Below, in pieces: positions 7,234 to 14,444 of a stretch of DNA of 14,571 nt (the first letter of the stretch is position 1; each line of letters starts with the position of its first letter). Position numbers and translations under genes: made by a program. This DNA comes from Bacillota bacterium (GTDB taxonomy: Bacteria; Bacillota; Clostridia; Oscillospirales; Ruminococcaceae): positions 1 through 14,571 of the forward strand of contig JAEZDF010000095.1 of NCBI GenBank assembly GCA_023429685.1, written 5' to 3'. A model generated the notes under the pieces. The model made no database searches. It was not told where the DNA came from and saw only the letters and a program-made list of their open reading frames with translations.

Positions 7234-8646
7234 CTATTGTTTTGCATTTAAGAACTCAAAGAACCCACGGTACGCACAGTAGACATCAAGCTTCGATACG
7301 ATCTCTAGCGGAGAGTGCATCGAAAGCACAGGTACGCCCACATCAAGTACATCTACGTTTAGACCCGCAATATATTTAGCCACGGTTCCGCCGCCGCCAA
7401 GGTCCACCTTGCCAAGCTCTCCGGTCTGCCACAGCACCTTACTTGCATTAAACAGGTTGCGTACCTCGCCGAAAAATTCAGCAGAGCAATCGGAGGTTCC
7501 TGCCTTGCCGCGCGAGCCGGTATATTTGGTCAGGCAAACGCCGTAGTTTAGGTATGCGCAGTTACGGCGATCAAGCACATCGGGGAAGGTTGGGTCAAAC
7601 GCTGCATTCACATCCGCGGACAGGCATTTGGATGCGCTGAGCACCGTGCGCCCATTCACACCATACGGCTCAGCCAGGTCTGCAACAAAATACTTGAGAT
7701 AGGAGGAGTCAAGCCCTGTGTTGCCTTCGCTGCCCGTTTCTTCCTTGTCGGCGAGCACCGTCACGGTGGTGTATGCAGGCTTATCGCAGTCAAGCGCCGC
7801 CATCAACGCAGTGTAGGCACACACGCGGTCGTCGTGCCCGTATGCTGCTACCATGCCGCGGTCAAAGCCGAGGTCGCGCGCCTTACCCGCAGGCACCGCT
7901 TCCAGCTCGGCAGACAGGAAGTCCGCCTCTACTATCCCATATTTTTCGTGCAGGATATTCATAATGTTCAGCTTAACCGCCTCGCTTGCCTTGTCATCAC
8001 GAAACGGCATGCAACCGATAAGAATGTTAAGCTCCTCACCCTTGATGCCAAGATGCAAGGGGCGCTTTACCTGTTCCTGCGCAAGGTGAGGCAGCAGATC
8101 GGTCACGCAGAACACCGGGTCGTTTTCACCCTCGCCGATGTTCACCTGCACAACAGAACCGTCCGCCTTTAGGATTACACCGTGCAGGGCAAGCGGGATT
8201 GCCGTCCACTGGTATTTTTTAATGCCGCCATAATAATGTGTTTTAAACAGCGCGAGCTGTGCATCTTCATACAAGGGGTTTGGCTTTAAGTCAAGGCGCG
8301 GGCTGTCGATGTGCGCGGCGACGATGCGAACGCCTTGCTCTATGGGATTGGTACCGATGGTCGCCAGAATCAGCGCCTTGCCCCGGTTGTTGCTGTATAC
8401 CCTGTCGCCCGCTGCATATTTTGTTCCGGGCTTAAACTCCGAATAGCCCTTGCTTTGCAGTTGGCGTATTGTGTTCTCGGTAATCTCCCGTTCGGTTTTG
8501 CCGGTATCTAAGAACGTTTTGTAGCCCTCGCAAAACACCTCACTGCGGGCAATCTCATCCTCGCTTAAGGTAAGTCCCCCGTTTTTGGCGTTTACCAGTA
8601 GTTTTTCCTTTAACTGTTCTGCAGCTGTTTTTTTTGCTTCTTCCAT
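7234..8646 (-). CDS. M18-family metalloaminopeptidase
   Basis: Cytoplasmic zinc aminopeptidase of the M18 (aspartyl aminopeptidase / yeast Ape1) family, removing N-terminal residues from peptides. Numbered from the upstream in-frame ATG at 8655, the metal and catalytic residues are in the expected order: AAHIDSPRLDLKP (H115), GHDDRV (D275), KEETGSEG (E305, E306), SADVNAAFDP (D348) and SMHSPLEIV (H447). The length of about 470 aa fits. I prefer the ATG at 8646: AAAGG ends 10 bases before it, but only 1 base before the ATG at 8655. A 113-base gap separates it from coaE, so it may be read from the cluster or from an unseen promoter. A 16-nt sequence at its start is shared with prfA. Confidence 0.94.
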   Translation of the reverse strand: MEEAKKTAAEQLKEKLLVNAKNGGLTLSEDEIARSEVFCEGYKTFLDTGKTEREITENTIRQLQSKGYSEFKPGTKYAAGDRVYSNNRGKALILATIGTNPIEQGVRIVAAHIDSPRLDLKPNPLYEDAQLALFKTHYYGGIKKYQWTAIPLALHGVILKADGSVVQVNIGEGENDPVFCVTDLLPHLAQEQVKRPLHLGIKGEELNILIGCMPFRDDKASEAVKLNIMNILHEKYGIVEADFLSAELEAVPAGKARDLGFDRGMVAAYGHDDRVCAYTALMAALDCDKPAYTTVTVLADKEETGSEGNTGLDSSYLKYFVADLAEPYGVNGRTVLSASKCLSADVNAAFDPTFPDVLDRRNCAYLNYGVCLTKYTGSRGKAGTSDCSAEFFGEVRNLFNASKVLWQTGELGKVDLGGGGTVAKYIAGLNVDVLDVGVPVLSMHSPLEIVSKLDVYCAYRGFFEFLNAKQ

Positions 8647-8768
8647 TTGTGTCATGCCTTTCCGGTCGATCTGTTTAAAACCAACCTATCAATGTTATTA
8701 GACGCGGATGGTATCATTGTTGCCGTTTCGTTTGCGTTTAGTACCCGGTATCCGCGCGAAATTTTGTA

Positions 8769-9362
8769 TTAAATCTGCTTTAACCAACCGAGCAATGCGG
8801 CATAATCAGGGTCTGGGGTACCGTTATCCACAACATAGTCCGCTCTGTCAAGGTAAAAGGCATCGCTTTGTTGTGCATTTATGCGCTGCATGGCCTGCTC
8901 AAAGGTGAGATTGTCGCGGGCAATAATACGCATCAGTCTGGCGCTTTGTGGCGCCATAACGACAACCACGTAGTCACACAGGCTGTCGGCTCCGCTCTCA
9001 AGCAGAGTTGGCGCATCGAGAATGACGAGCGTTTCCCCTTCCTGCTCACACTTCTTAAGTATCTCACCTATGCGTGCGATGATGGCGGGAAACAGTATGG
9101 CTTCGAGCTGTTTGAGCTTTTGTTTGTCACTAAACACCACGGCACCCAATGCGCGGCGGTTTAGCGACCCGTCTTCGTTCACAACCTGCTGCCCAAACAC
9201 ATTCTTAATCTCAACAAGGCATGGTGTGCCCGGTAAAACCACCTCCCGCGCAACCAAATCCGCATCGATGATGCGATACCCGTTTTGCATCAGCAGTCTT
9301 GAAACCGTTGTCTTGCCCGCACCGGTCGGACCGGTAAGCCCTACAATAATCATTTTACCCAT
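8769..9362 (-). CDS. coaE: Dephospho-CoA kinase
   Basis: Last enzyme of coenzyme A synthesis; it phosphorylates the 3'-hydroxyl of dephospho-CoA with ATP in the cytoplasm. The 197-aa product has typical length. It shows the P-loop GPTGAGKTT (11-19), the DAD motif (33-35) that follows it in this P-loop kinase family, LVILDAPTLLESG (112-124), the CoA-lid region, and ARDNLTFEQAMQRINAQ (148-164). AAAGGCGGTG on the minus strand, an imperfect AGGAGGTG, ends 4 bases before the ATG at 9362; a second ATG at 9353 is possible. It lies 20 bases after tsaC and is probably co-transcribed with it. Confidence 0.96.
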   Translation of the reverse strand: MGKMIIVGLTGPTGAGKTTVSRLLMQNGYRIIDADLVAREVVLPGTPCLVEIKNVFGQQVVNEDGSLNRRALGAVVFSDKQKLKQLEAILFPAIIARIGEILKKCEQEGETLVILDAPTLLESGADSLCDYVVVVMAPQSARLMRIIARDNLTFEQAMQRINAQQSDAFYLDRADYVVDNGTPDPDYAALLGWLKQI

Positions 9363-9382
9363 TTTACACCGCCTTTTGTCGA

Positions 9383-10408
9383 CTATAGTTCAATTACGTC
9401 AAAACCCGCTGCGCGAAGCAGGCGGTTATACACCGCAAGCCCGACACCGGTCTTTTTCGGCGCCCTAGCATAGACGATTGTTGCGCCCCTTCGGTCAAGC
9501 TCACGCAGTGCGTCAAAAAGAGTTCTTGCCTGAGAGTAGGAATCGTCCTGCGTCCCGTAGTTTACATAATCTATCGTCAGTTTTGGATTGTCTTCTTCAA
9601 AACAAAGGGCAACCGCGTCGGGTCTCGTGTTAACATAATTACAAAACTGCTCGCTATCCCCTTCCACCATATAGACCTTTGCGCGAGGTGCGTAGTGCTT
9701 GTATTTCATACCCGGGGAACTGGCTTTCACCGCATCGGATACGCGGGTAAGTACGCCGCTGTCTACACCCACAGCACCGATAACCCCCTCGAGCTGTTCC
9801 TTGGTAATGACACCGGGGCGAAGAATAACCGGCACATCAAGGGCTAGGGATAATACGGTGGATTCCACGCCGACGCCACATGCACCACCATCCACAACAA
9901 GTGGGATGATGCCGTCCATGTCCTGCATCACATGCTCCGCGGTGGTTGGGCTGGGGCTGCCGGAACGGTTTGCCGACGGAGCGGCAAGTGGCACACCGGC
10001 AGCGCGGATGATGGCACGCGCGACTGGATGGGATGGCATGCGAACCGCAACGGTGTCAAGCCCTGCGGAAACGACATCGGGGACGGACTTTGCGCGTGGA
10101 AGAATAATGGTAAGAGGCCCTGGCCAAAACGCCTCGGCAAGCAGCTTCGCCTGCGGCGGCAAATAATCTACAAGGGGTGCCAGGTCGTCCATATCGGCGA
10201 TATGAACAATCAGCGGGTTATCCTGCGGTCTGCCCTTTGCGGCAAAGATAGCGCAGACCGCTTGTTCATCCAGCGCATTTGCCGCTAGACCATACACTGT
10301 CTCGGTGGGGATTGCGACCAGTGAACCCTGAGCAAGCAGCCTGCCCGCCAAATCAACCAGTTGCTGCTGTGGGTTATCTCTGTCTATATGAATAAGCTGT
10401 GTTTTCAT
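9383..10408 (-). CDS. tsaC: Threonylcarbamoyl-AMP synthase, TsaC/Sua5 long form
   Basis: First enzyme of the universal t6A tRNA modification: it makes threonylcarbamoyl-AMP from threonine, bicarbonate and ATP. The YrdC domain (about 10-200) has PTETVYGLAANA (34-45), KGRPQDNPLIVHI (58-70), FWPGPLTIILP (94-104), APSANRSGSPSPT (143-155) and GVESTVL (180-186). A Sua5 C-terminal domain follows the linker SPGMKYKHYAPRAKV (231-245), so this is the 341-aa Sua5 form (YwlC-like), not short TsaC. Its ATG is 5 bases after the prfA stop, implying coupled translation; the ribosome binding site is poor (GAGG about 13 bases upstream). The pairing with prfA joins two translation-fidelity genes, as in many Firmicutes. 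Confidence 0.96.
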   Translation of the reverse strand: MKTQLIHIDRDNPQQQLVDLAGRLLAQGSLVAIPTETVYGLAANALDEQAVCAIFAAKGRPQDNPLIVHIADMDDLAPLVDYLPPQAKLLAEAFWPGPLTIILPRAKSVPDVVSAGLDTVAVRMPSHPVARAIIRAAGVPLAAPSANRSGSPSPTTAEHVMQDMDGIIPLVVDGGACGVGVESTVLSLALDVPVILRPGVITKEQLEGVIGAVGVDSGVLTRVSDAVKASSPGMKYKHYAPRAKVYMVEGDSEQFCNYVNTRPDAVALCFEEDNPKLTIDYVNYGTQDDSYSQARTLFDALRELDRRGATIVYARAPKKTGVGLAVYNRLLRAAGFDVIEL

Positions 10409-10413
10409 CTGTA

Positions 10414-11496
10414 TTATTGATCCTCGCCCATATTCTTGAGCTTTTCCGCCTGATCATAGGTGGTCAGCGCGTCAACAACCTCGTCAATGTCCCCGTTTAA
10501 AATCTCGTCGATGCGATATAACGTCAGCCCGATGCGGTGATCGGTTACCCGCTTCTGCGGATAATTATAGGTTCGGATGCGTTCAGAACGGTCGCCTGTG
10601 CCTACCTGGGAGCGGCGTTCGGCTGCAATCTCGCTCTCCTGCGCACGCCGTTTATCTTCGAGTAGGCGGGACCGCAGAATCTTCATTGCTCGGTCCTTAT
10701 TCTTGTGCTGGCTGCGTTCATCCTGACACTCCACCACCAGACCCGTCGGGAGATGGGTAATTCGGATAGCCGAATCGGTCTTGTTTACGTGCTGTCCGCC
10801 CGCGCCGCTTGCACGGAAGGTCGCAATATCAAGGTCTCCGGGGGCAATCTCCAGCTCGACCTCCTCCGCCTCAATCAGCACCGCGACGGTGACCGTGGAG
10901 GTGTGGATGCGCCCCTGCGTCTCGGTCTCTGGCACACGTTGTACGCGGTGTACGCCGCTTTCATACTTAAAGCGGGAATACGCGCCGTCGCCCTCGATGC
11001 TGAAGCTTACCTCCTTAATGCCGCCAAGCTCGGTCTCGCTGACGTTTAGTATCTCCCATTTATAACGCTTCTTTTCGGCATACATGGTATACATGCGCAT
11101 CAGCGAGTTTGCAAACAAGGCCGCTTCCTCGCCGCCTGCGCCGCCGCGAATCTCTATGATAACGTTCTTGTCGTCGTTGGGGTCTCGGGGCAGAAGCAAC
11201 AGACGAAGCTCATCGGTTATCGTTTCAATCCTTTGCTTGCTATCAACAAGCTGCTCCTCTACCATGGCACGGAAATCCTTCTCGAGACCTCCCGCGTCGA
11301 GCATTTCTCTAGCTTCGTCCATATCCGCCTTTGCACTGGTGTATTCCTTGTACTTTTCCACAACGGGGGTAAGGGACTTATACTCCTTCATCAACGCCTT
11401 GTACGCCTCCTGATCGTTGGCAATACCCGGCTGCATCAGTCGGTCGTTTATCTCGTTATAGCGCTGCTCTACAAACTCCAGCTTGTCGTACATCAT
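10414..11496 (-). CDS. prfA: Peptide chain release factor 1
   Basis: Class I release factor that reads UAA and UAG on the ribosome and triggers peptide hydrolysis. The 360-aa product carries GGQ at 233-235 in RASGAGGQHVNKTDSAIRI. The tripeptide anticodon region is RVPETETQGRIHTS, with PET at 189-191 in the P-x-T form that marks RF1; RF2 has SPF. RGGAGGEEAALFA (117-129) is also diagnostic. The ATG at 11496 is directly followed by another at 11493. The nearest Shine-Dalgarno-like AAAGG ends 12 bases upstream, so initiation looks weak or unusual. It is 60 bases after the DUF951 gene and 5 before tsaC. Confidence 0.97.
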   Translation of the reverse strand: MMYDKLEFVEQRYNEINDRLMQPGIANDQEAYKALMKEYKSLTPVVEKYKEYTSAKADMDEAREMLDAGGLEKDFRAMVEEQLVDSKQRIETITDELRLLLLPRDPNDDKNVIIEIRGGAGGEEAALFANSLMRMYTMYAEKKRYKWEILNVSETELGGIKEVSFSIEGDGAYSRFKYESGVHRVQRVPETETQGRIHTSTVTVAVLIEAEEVELEIAPGDLDIATFRASGAGGQHVNKTDSAIRITHLPTGLVVECQDERSQHKNKDRAMKILRSRLLEDKRRAQESEIAAERRSQVGTGDRSERIRTYNYPQKRVTDHRIGLTLYRIDEILNGDIDEVVDALTTYDQAEKLKNMGEDQ

Positions 11497-11556
11497 TCTA
11501 TCGTCATGCCTTTCCGGTATAATATCGTTTTAATTTGTCACAAACGGCAGGCGCAG

Positions 11557-11745
11557 CTACTGCTCCGGCTCCCTAATGATCTTTTTAATGTTCTTCTCTA
11601 TCTTTGCGCGGGCAACAAGCACCTCGCGACCGCATTTAACGCAGCGGATGCGAAAGTCCATACCAGAACGGGTTACCAAGAAGCGCTTTTCCCCACAGGG
11701 ATGGTTCTTTTTCATCTCTAGGATGTCACCTGGACGAACGTCCAC
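11557..11745 (-). CDS. DUF951 family small protein
   Basis: A 62-aa protein of the DUF951 family, function unknown, widespread in Firmicutes. Features are PGDILEMKKNHPCG (5-18), a central GMDFRIRC (28-35) and CVKCG (35-39). C17, C35 and C38 with H15 look like a possible zinc site, though that is inference. The frame is open to ATGs at 11763 and 11814, but the 11814 ATG lies inside the promoter. The GTG at 11745 has GGAGG exactly 8 bases upstream, and the product then begins MDVRPGDI as other members do. It is first in the cluster with prfA, tsaC and coaE. Confidence 0.9.
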   Translation of the reverse strand: MDVRPGDILEMKKNHPCGEKRFLVTRSGMDFRIRCVKCGREVLVARAKIEKNIKKIIREPEQ

Positions 11746-11753
11746 AGCCGTTA

Positions 11754-11758
11754 CCTCC
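11754..11758 (-). promoter_or_regulatory. Ribosome binding site fixing the DUF951 GTG start
   Basis: GGAGG on the minus strand, within a longer GGGGGAGGT, with an 8-base spacer to GTG at 11745. It would be coding sequence if either upstream ATG were used, which argues for the GTG. Confidence 0.8.
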
Positions 11759-11791
11759 CCCATTATATATAAACAGTTATCATTTTCGATT

Positions 11792-11821
11792 ATTATACCA
11801 CTAAAATCAGTCATAAATCAA
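11792..11821 (-). promoter_or_regulatory. SigA-type promoter of the DUF951-prfA cluster
   Basis: On the minus strand TTGATT (plus 11816-11821), an 18-base spacer, and a perfect TATAAT (plus 11792-11797). Transcription would start near 11785, about 40 bases before the GTG start of the DUF951 gene. The divergent 121-aa gene starts over 200 bases away on the other side. Confidence 0.7.
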
Positions 11822-12030
11822 ACCTTTTATCGGGTTGGGAATACGGCTTGAATTGCCGCTTGTTTTTGTGTGAAGCTAATTTTTGAACACAATATCAGTT
11901 AATTATGTTTGCTACCCTTCATCTGAATAATTTGGCGGGATGTATCGGCTTTTAATAAGGAGAAGAACGGACAGAATAATTGATGAATCATAGAAATGAT
12001 GAATCCATCAAAATACAAAGGAGTACCCAT

Positions 12031-12396
12031 ATGGATATCTTAATCAGAACCCGTTTTGACAACGTGGAACGTGCCGAGGCCTGCATCAAGCGTATTCGTG
12101 AAGCAGAGTGCGCGGTAGTTGAAATCAAGTTAATTGCGCCTAGAAACAGTAATGGGGATGATGATTTCTTGGCTTATGCCCCTGCTATTAACTCGCAGTA
12201 TCCCAATACAATGGGGGTTGGAACAGCGGCATTTGTTATGCGCGGTGACGCAGGAGGCGCGACAGGTGAGGGTGTGCAGGACGACGATATACACAATCAC
12301 GATGCCGTTGTGGAGATTGTTGCGCCAGATGAATCCAAGGACAAGGTTCGCAGCATCATCATCAATGCCGGCGGCAGAGACACGGTAGTTTTCTAA
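12031..12396 (+). CDS. Unrecognised 121-aa protein, possible ferredoxin-like alpha/beta fold
   Basis: I do not recognise this protein. It starts with a strand and helix (MDILIRTRFDNVERAEACIK then RIREAE) and ends with a matching strand-helix-strand (VVEIVAPDESKDKVRSIII then NAGGRDTVVF). That is an alpha/beta sandwich pattern seen in small regulatory or stress domains that detect rearrangement of a paired helix. The middle (about 38-90) is polar and rich in glycine and aspartate, with DDDIHNHD at 84-91 that could bind metal. No signal peptide or membrane segment is visible. The start is the ATG at 12031: AAGGAG at 12018-12023 lies 7 bases before it, whereas the upstream in-frame ATG at 11983 has no site at useful distance. 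No clear promoter or terminator was found. Confidence 0.75.
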   Translation: MDILIRTRFDNVERAEACIKRIREAECAVVEIKLIAPRNSNGDDDFLAYAPAINSQYPNTMGVGTAAFVMRGDAGGATGEGVQDDDIHNHDAVVEIVAPDESKDKVRSIIINAGGRDTVVF

Positions 12397-12531
12397 AAAA
12401 CCTGCTCGCAAAGCAATTTAATGCGATGATCCAATCGTAGTTTTAAACTTTTCTTTCAGAAGATACCGTGCGGCATCATTGCCCCTCCAAAAATACCGCC
12501 CCTCCGGTGCACTGCGGCAAGACTAGTATAA

Positions 12532-12759
12532 ACATGTAAACCACAAACGCAATGGTCTATTCCCGCTGCTCGCTCTCATATAAATGTTGTAGCAATTATC
12601 TTTGAAAATGTTTTTATAAATAAAGAAAAAGCTCAATTAAATGGCTTTATTGATATTTATATTGCGGACATTCTTAAGATCGTTACCTACAACACAGTTT
12701 GTAATTATCAATTGCCATCGGATAAAGCCCACGGTCTGATACTAAGAGAAGCACAATGA
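12532..12759 (+). pseudogene. Possible gene remnant: 75-codon open frame without start
   Basis: The frame runs from just after a TAA to a TGA without an internal stop. Read from about 12583 the product looks protein-like: INVVAIIFENVFINKEKAQL, then NGFIDIYIADILKIVTYN, ending in SDKAHGLILREAQ. There is no ATG or GTG start and no ribosome binding site. The sequence is AT-rich unlike its surroundings, which fits the tail of a decayed or transferred gene. An open frame this long can also arise by chance, so the call is weak. Confidence 0.25.
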
Positions 12760-12883
12760 GGCTCAGAACGTGTTCAAGCCCGATTGATTTTTAATACGGA
12801 AATAATCCCTTTGCGTTTTCTTAGGCGTATTACAGGGAGACTTTACCGAGCAATTGATTTTCACCATGGGGAAAACAAAAATG

Positions 12884-12889
12884 GGAGGT
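12884..12889 (+). promoter_or_regulatory. Ribosome binding site fixing the S1-protein start
   Basis: GGAGGT with a 9-base spacer to the ATG at 12899. Earlier in-frame starts (TTG 12854, ATG 12866, ATG 12881) have nothing comparable, so this site decides the start. Confidence 0.75.
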
Positions 12890-12898
12890 CGCCGACAA

Positions 12899-13825
12899 AT
12901 GAGCAGCTACAGGCCGGAGGGGCTACTATGGGAAAGCGCCGAAAACAGGCAAGGATTACGCAGCCTTGCCACACTTCAGGATGCGTATGCACAAAATAAA
13001 ACACTGGAAGCCCGTGCGGTTCTGTGTGACAATGAACACAATCTGGTTGTAGATCTCGGGCTGATGCGCGGAATTATACCCCGTTGCGAAGGAGCAATTG
13101 GCATTGAGGACGGCAGCACAAAGGATATTGCCATTATCTCGCGGGTAAACAAGGCTGTGTGTTTCAAGGTGACGGGCTTTGGTACGGATGCCGGCGGCAG
13201 TCCCATTGCCTATCTATCCCGCAGGATGGCGCAGGAGGAGTGTCGGCAGGAATACCTAGCCCAGCTGCGTTGCGGAGATATCATACCTGCCAGGGTGACG
13301 CACCTTGAGCCGTTTGGTGCGTTTGTGGATGTGGGGTGTGGAATCTCGTCTTTGATTCCCATTGACAGCATCTCGGTTTCTCGTATACGACATCCCAGAG
13401 ATCGCTTCCATTGCGGGCAGGACATCTTTGCGGTAGTACGCAGCATCGATGCGGCAGGCAGAATCTGCCTGAGCCACAAGGAGCTGCTCGGAACATGGGA
13501 GGATAACGCGGCATACTTTTCGCCCGGGCAGACGGTGGCGGGTATCATCCGTTCAGTAGAAGATTACGGGGTGTTTGTGGAACTCACACCGAATTTTGCG
13601 GGGCTTGCGGAGCTAAAGGATGAAGTTTATGCGGGACAGCACGCAAGCGTTTACATAAAATCGCTTCTCCCCGAGAAGATGAAGGTGAAACTTATCATCG
13701 TTGACGCGTTTGAGCCGGGATTTTATACCCCATCCTGCCACTATTACATAACGGAGGGTCATATTGACCGATTTCGGTACTCCCCCGACAGTTGCCCAAA
13801 GCTGGTGGAAACCGTGTTTGAATAA
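12899..13825 (+). CDS. S1-domain RNA-binding protein (three S1-like repeats)
   Basis: A 308-aa cytoplasmic protein built of S1 (OB-fold) RNA-binding repeats. The first (about 34-108) is degenerate: LEARAVLCDNEHNLVVDLGL, then RGIIPRCE and AYLSRR. The second (about 125-195) is canonical: GDIIPARVTHLEPFGAFVDV, CGISSLIPID, and GRICLSHKELLGTW. The third (208-268) reads GQTVAGIIRSVEDYGVFVEL, then FAGLAELKD and KVKLIIVD. A cysteine-containing tail (270-308) follows. True ribosomal protein S1 has four to six repeats, so this is better called an S1-like paralogue that may affect translation or RNA turnover; the RNA target is unknown. It is a monocistronic gene by spacing; no promoter was identified. 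Confidence 0.88.
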   Translation: MSSYRPEGLLWESAENRQGLRSLATLQDAYAQNKTLEARAVLCDNEHNLVVDLGLMRGIIPRCEGAIGIEDGSTKDIAIISRVNKAVCFKVTGFGTDAGGSPIAYLSRRMAQEECRQEYLAQLRCGDIIPARVTHLEPFGAFVDVGCGISSLIPIDSISVSRIRHPRDRFHCGQDIFAVVRSIDAAGRICLSHKELLGTWEDNAAYFSPGQTVAGIIRSVEDYGVFVELTPNFAGLAELKDEVYAGQHASVYIKSLLPEKMKVKLIIVDAFEPGFYTPSCHYYITEGHIDRFRYSPDSCPKLVETVFE

Positions 13826-13904
13826 TTGATATTTTTGCATGGATTACAGCTACACGAACAGGGCGCAAAAAGCAACAATTGCTAGAAAATTGACAATCTT
13901 TACA

Positions 13905-13934
13905 TTGCGCTTTTCCAGTTGTGTGCGTTATAAT
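13905..13934 (+). promoter_or_regulatory. Candidate promoter of the DtxR/MntR-type regulator
   Basis: TTGCGC (13905-13910), an 18-base spacer and perfect TATAAT (13929-13934). The -35 matches only partly, so the promoter may need an activator or be weak. A TTGACA at 13890-13895 is too far from this -10 to pair with it. Short inverted repeats nearby (CAATT at 13876-13880 with AATTG at 13888-13892) could be an operator, unproven. Confidence 0.5.
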
Positions 13935-13978
13935 AAAAAAAACTCACCATAGAATTCCCTGAAGGGGGAGGTGGTAGG

Positions 13979-14362
13979 ATGCACAAACTGACTTTCACAA
14001 TGGAAAACTACCTCGAAGCAATCTTTGAGCTTTCACTCGACGGCAAGGGTGCTCGCATCTCCGATATAGCCAAGCGACTTGGTGTAACCAAGGCTAGCAC
14101 CAATAGCGCGATGAGTACACTTGCGGAGAAAGGGTTGGTCATCAACGAGCCCTATAAAGAGATACATCTCACCGCCCAGGGGCGCATAATCGCCGAGGCT
14201 ACCTCTAAAAAACACCAGACCATCCTTTCCTTCTTCACACAGGTGCTTCACATCGACCCCGTTATCGCCGACCACGATGCGTGTGCCATTGAACACGTCA
14301 TCAGCTCCGATGCGGTGCTCGCGATGAAGGAGTTTTTGGACGCCGTGCCGGATATACTCTAA
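13979..14362 (+). CDS. DtxR/MntR-family metal-dependent transcriptional regulator, short form
   Basis: A 127-aa DNA-binding repressor-type protein that should sense Mn(II) or Fe(II). The winged helix-turn-helix spans about 8-70: MENYLEAIFEL, ARISDIAKRLGVTKASTNSA (25-44), then GLVINEPYKEIHLTAQG. The dimerisation/metal domain follows (KKHQTILSFFTQVL, 77-90, and DHDACAIEHVISSD, 98-111). Residues H79, C102, E105 and H106 fall at exactly the DtxR numbers of ancillary-site H79 and primary-site C102, E105 and H106. Position 10, a metal ligand in both DtxR (Met) and MntR (Asp8), is Asn here. There is no C-terminal SH3-like domain. A strong GGGGGAGGTGG site lies before the ATG. A regulated transporter gene is not in the window. 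Confidence 0.9.
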   Translation: MHKLTFTMENYLEAIFELSLDGKGARISDIAKRLGVTKASTNSAMSTLAEKGLVINEPYKEIHLTAQGRIIAEATSKKHQTILSFFTQVLHIDPVIADHDACAIEHVISSDAVLAMKEFLDAVPDIL

Positions 14363-14401
14363 CCCCATTCACAACAAGATATTACCCCCATTTAGCATAT
14401 A

Positions 14402-14442
14402 AACAGGACTGCATCATGGCGTTGCCAAGGTGCAGTCCTGTT
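14402..14442 (+). terminator. Hairpin after the metalloregulator gene, without a U-run
   Basis: AACAGGACTGCA (14402-14413) pairs perfectly with TGCAGTCCTGTT (14431-14442). The stem continues with two more pairs, an A-A mismatch and TGGC/GCCA around a 3-base loop. This is a terminator-grade stem 39 bases after the stop codon. What follows is ACATTGCTTAAG, not a U-run, so it may be an interrupted terminator next to the mobile element end. Confidence 0.55.
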
Positions 14443-14444
14443 AC

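Larger units (their letters stand above)
12397..12898. other. 502-base stretch without a supported gene
   Basis: No RNA gene, strong terminator or convincing promoter is visible here. Two direct repeats are nested: GCCCCTCC at 12481-12488 and 12498-12505, flanked by TGCGGCA on either side. From about 12585 to 12720 the DNA is clearly more AT-rich than its neighbours. A stop-to-stop open frame of 75 codons (12532-12759) crosses this patch but has no ATG or GTG. The last 45 bases form the leader of the S1-domain gene. Confidence 0.5.

Noticed and set aside
8703..8756. Inverted repeat CGCGGAT/ATCCGCG (plus GGTA/TACC) between coaE and the aminopeptidase gene
   Set aside because: The loop is long, a 4-base bulge is needed and no U-run follows on the minus strand, so I do not call a terminator.
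11828..11836. CCCGATAA on the minus strand as a second sigma-28 promoter
   Set aside because: One mismatch in the -10 and no TAAA-like -35 at 14-16 bases; chance match.
14033..14368. 111-aa open frame antisense to the metalloregulator
   Set aside because: The sense strand encodes a clear DtxR/MntR protein with a strong ribosome binding site; the antisense frame is a shadow.
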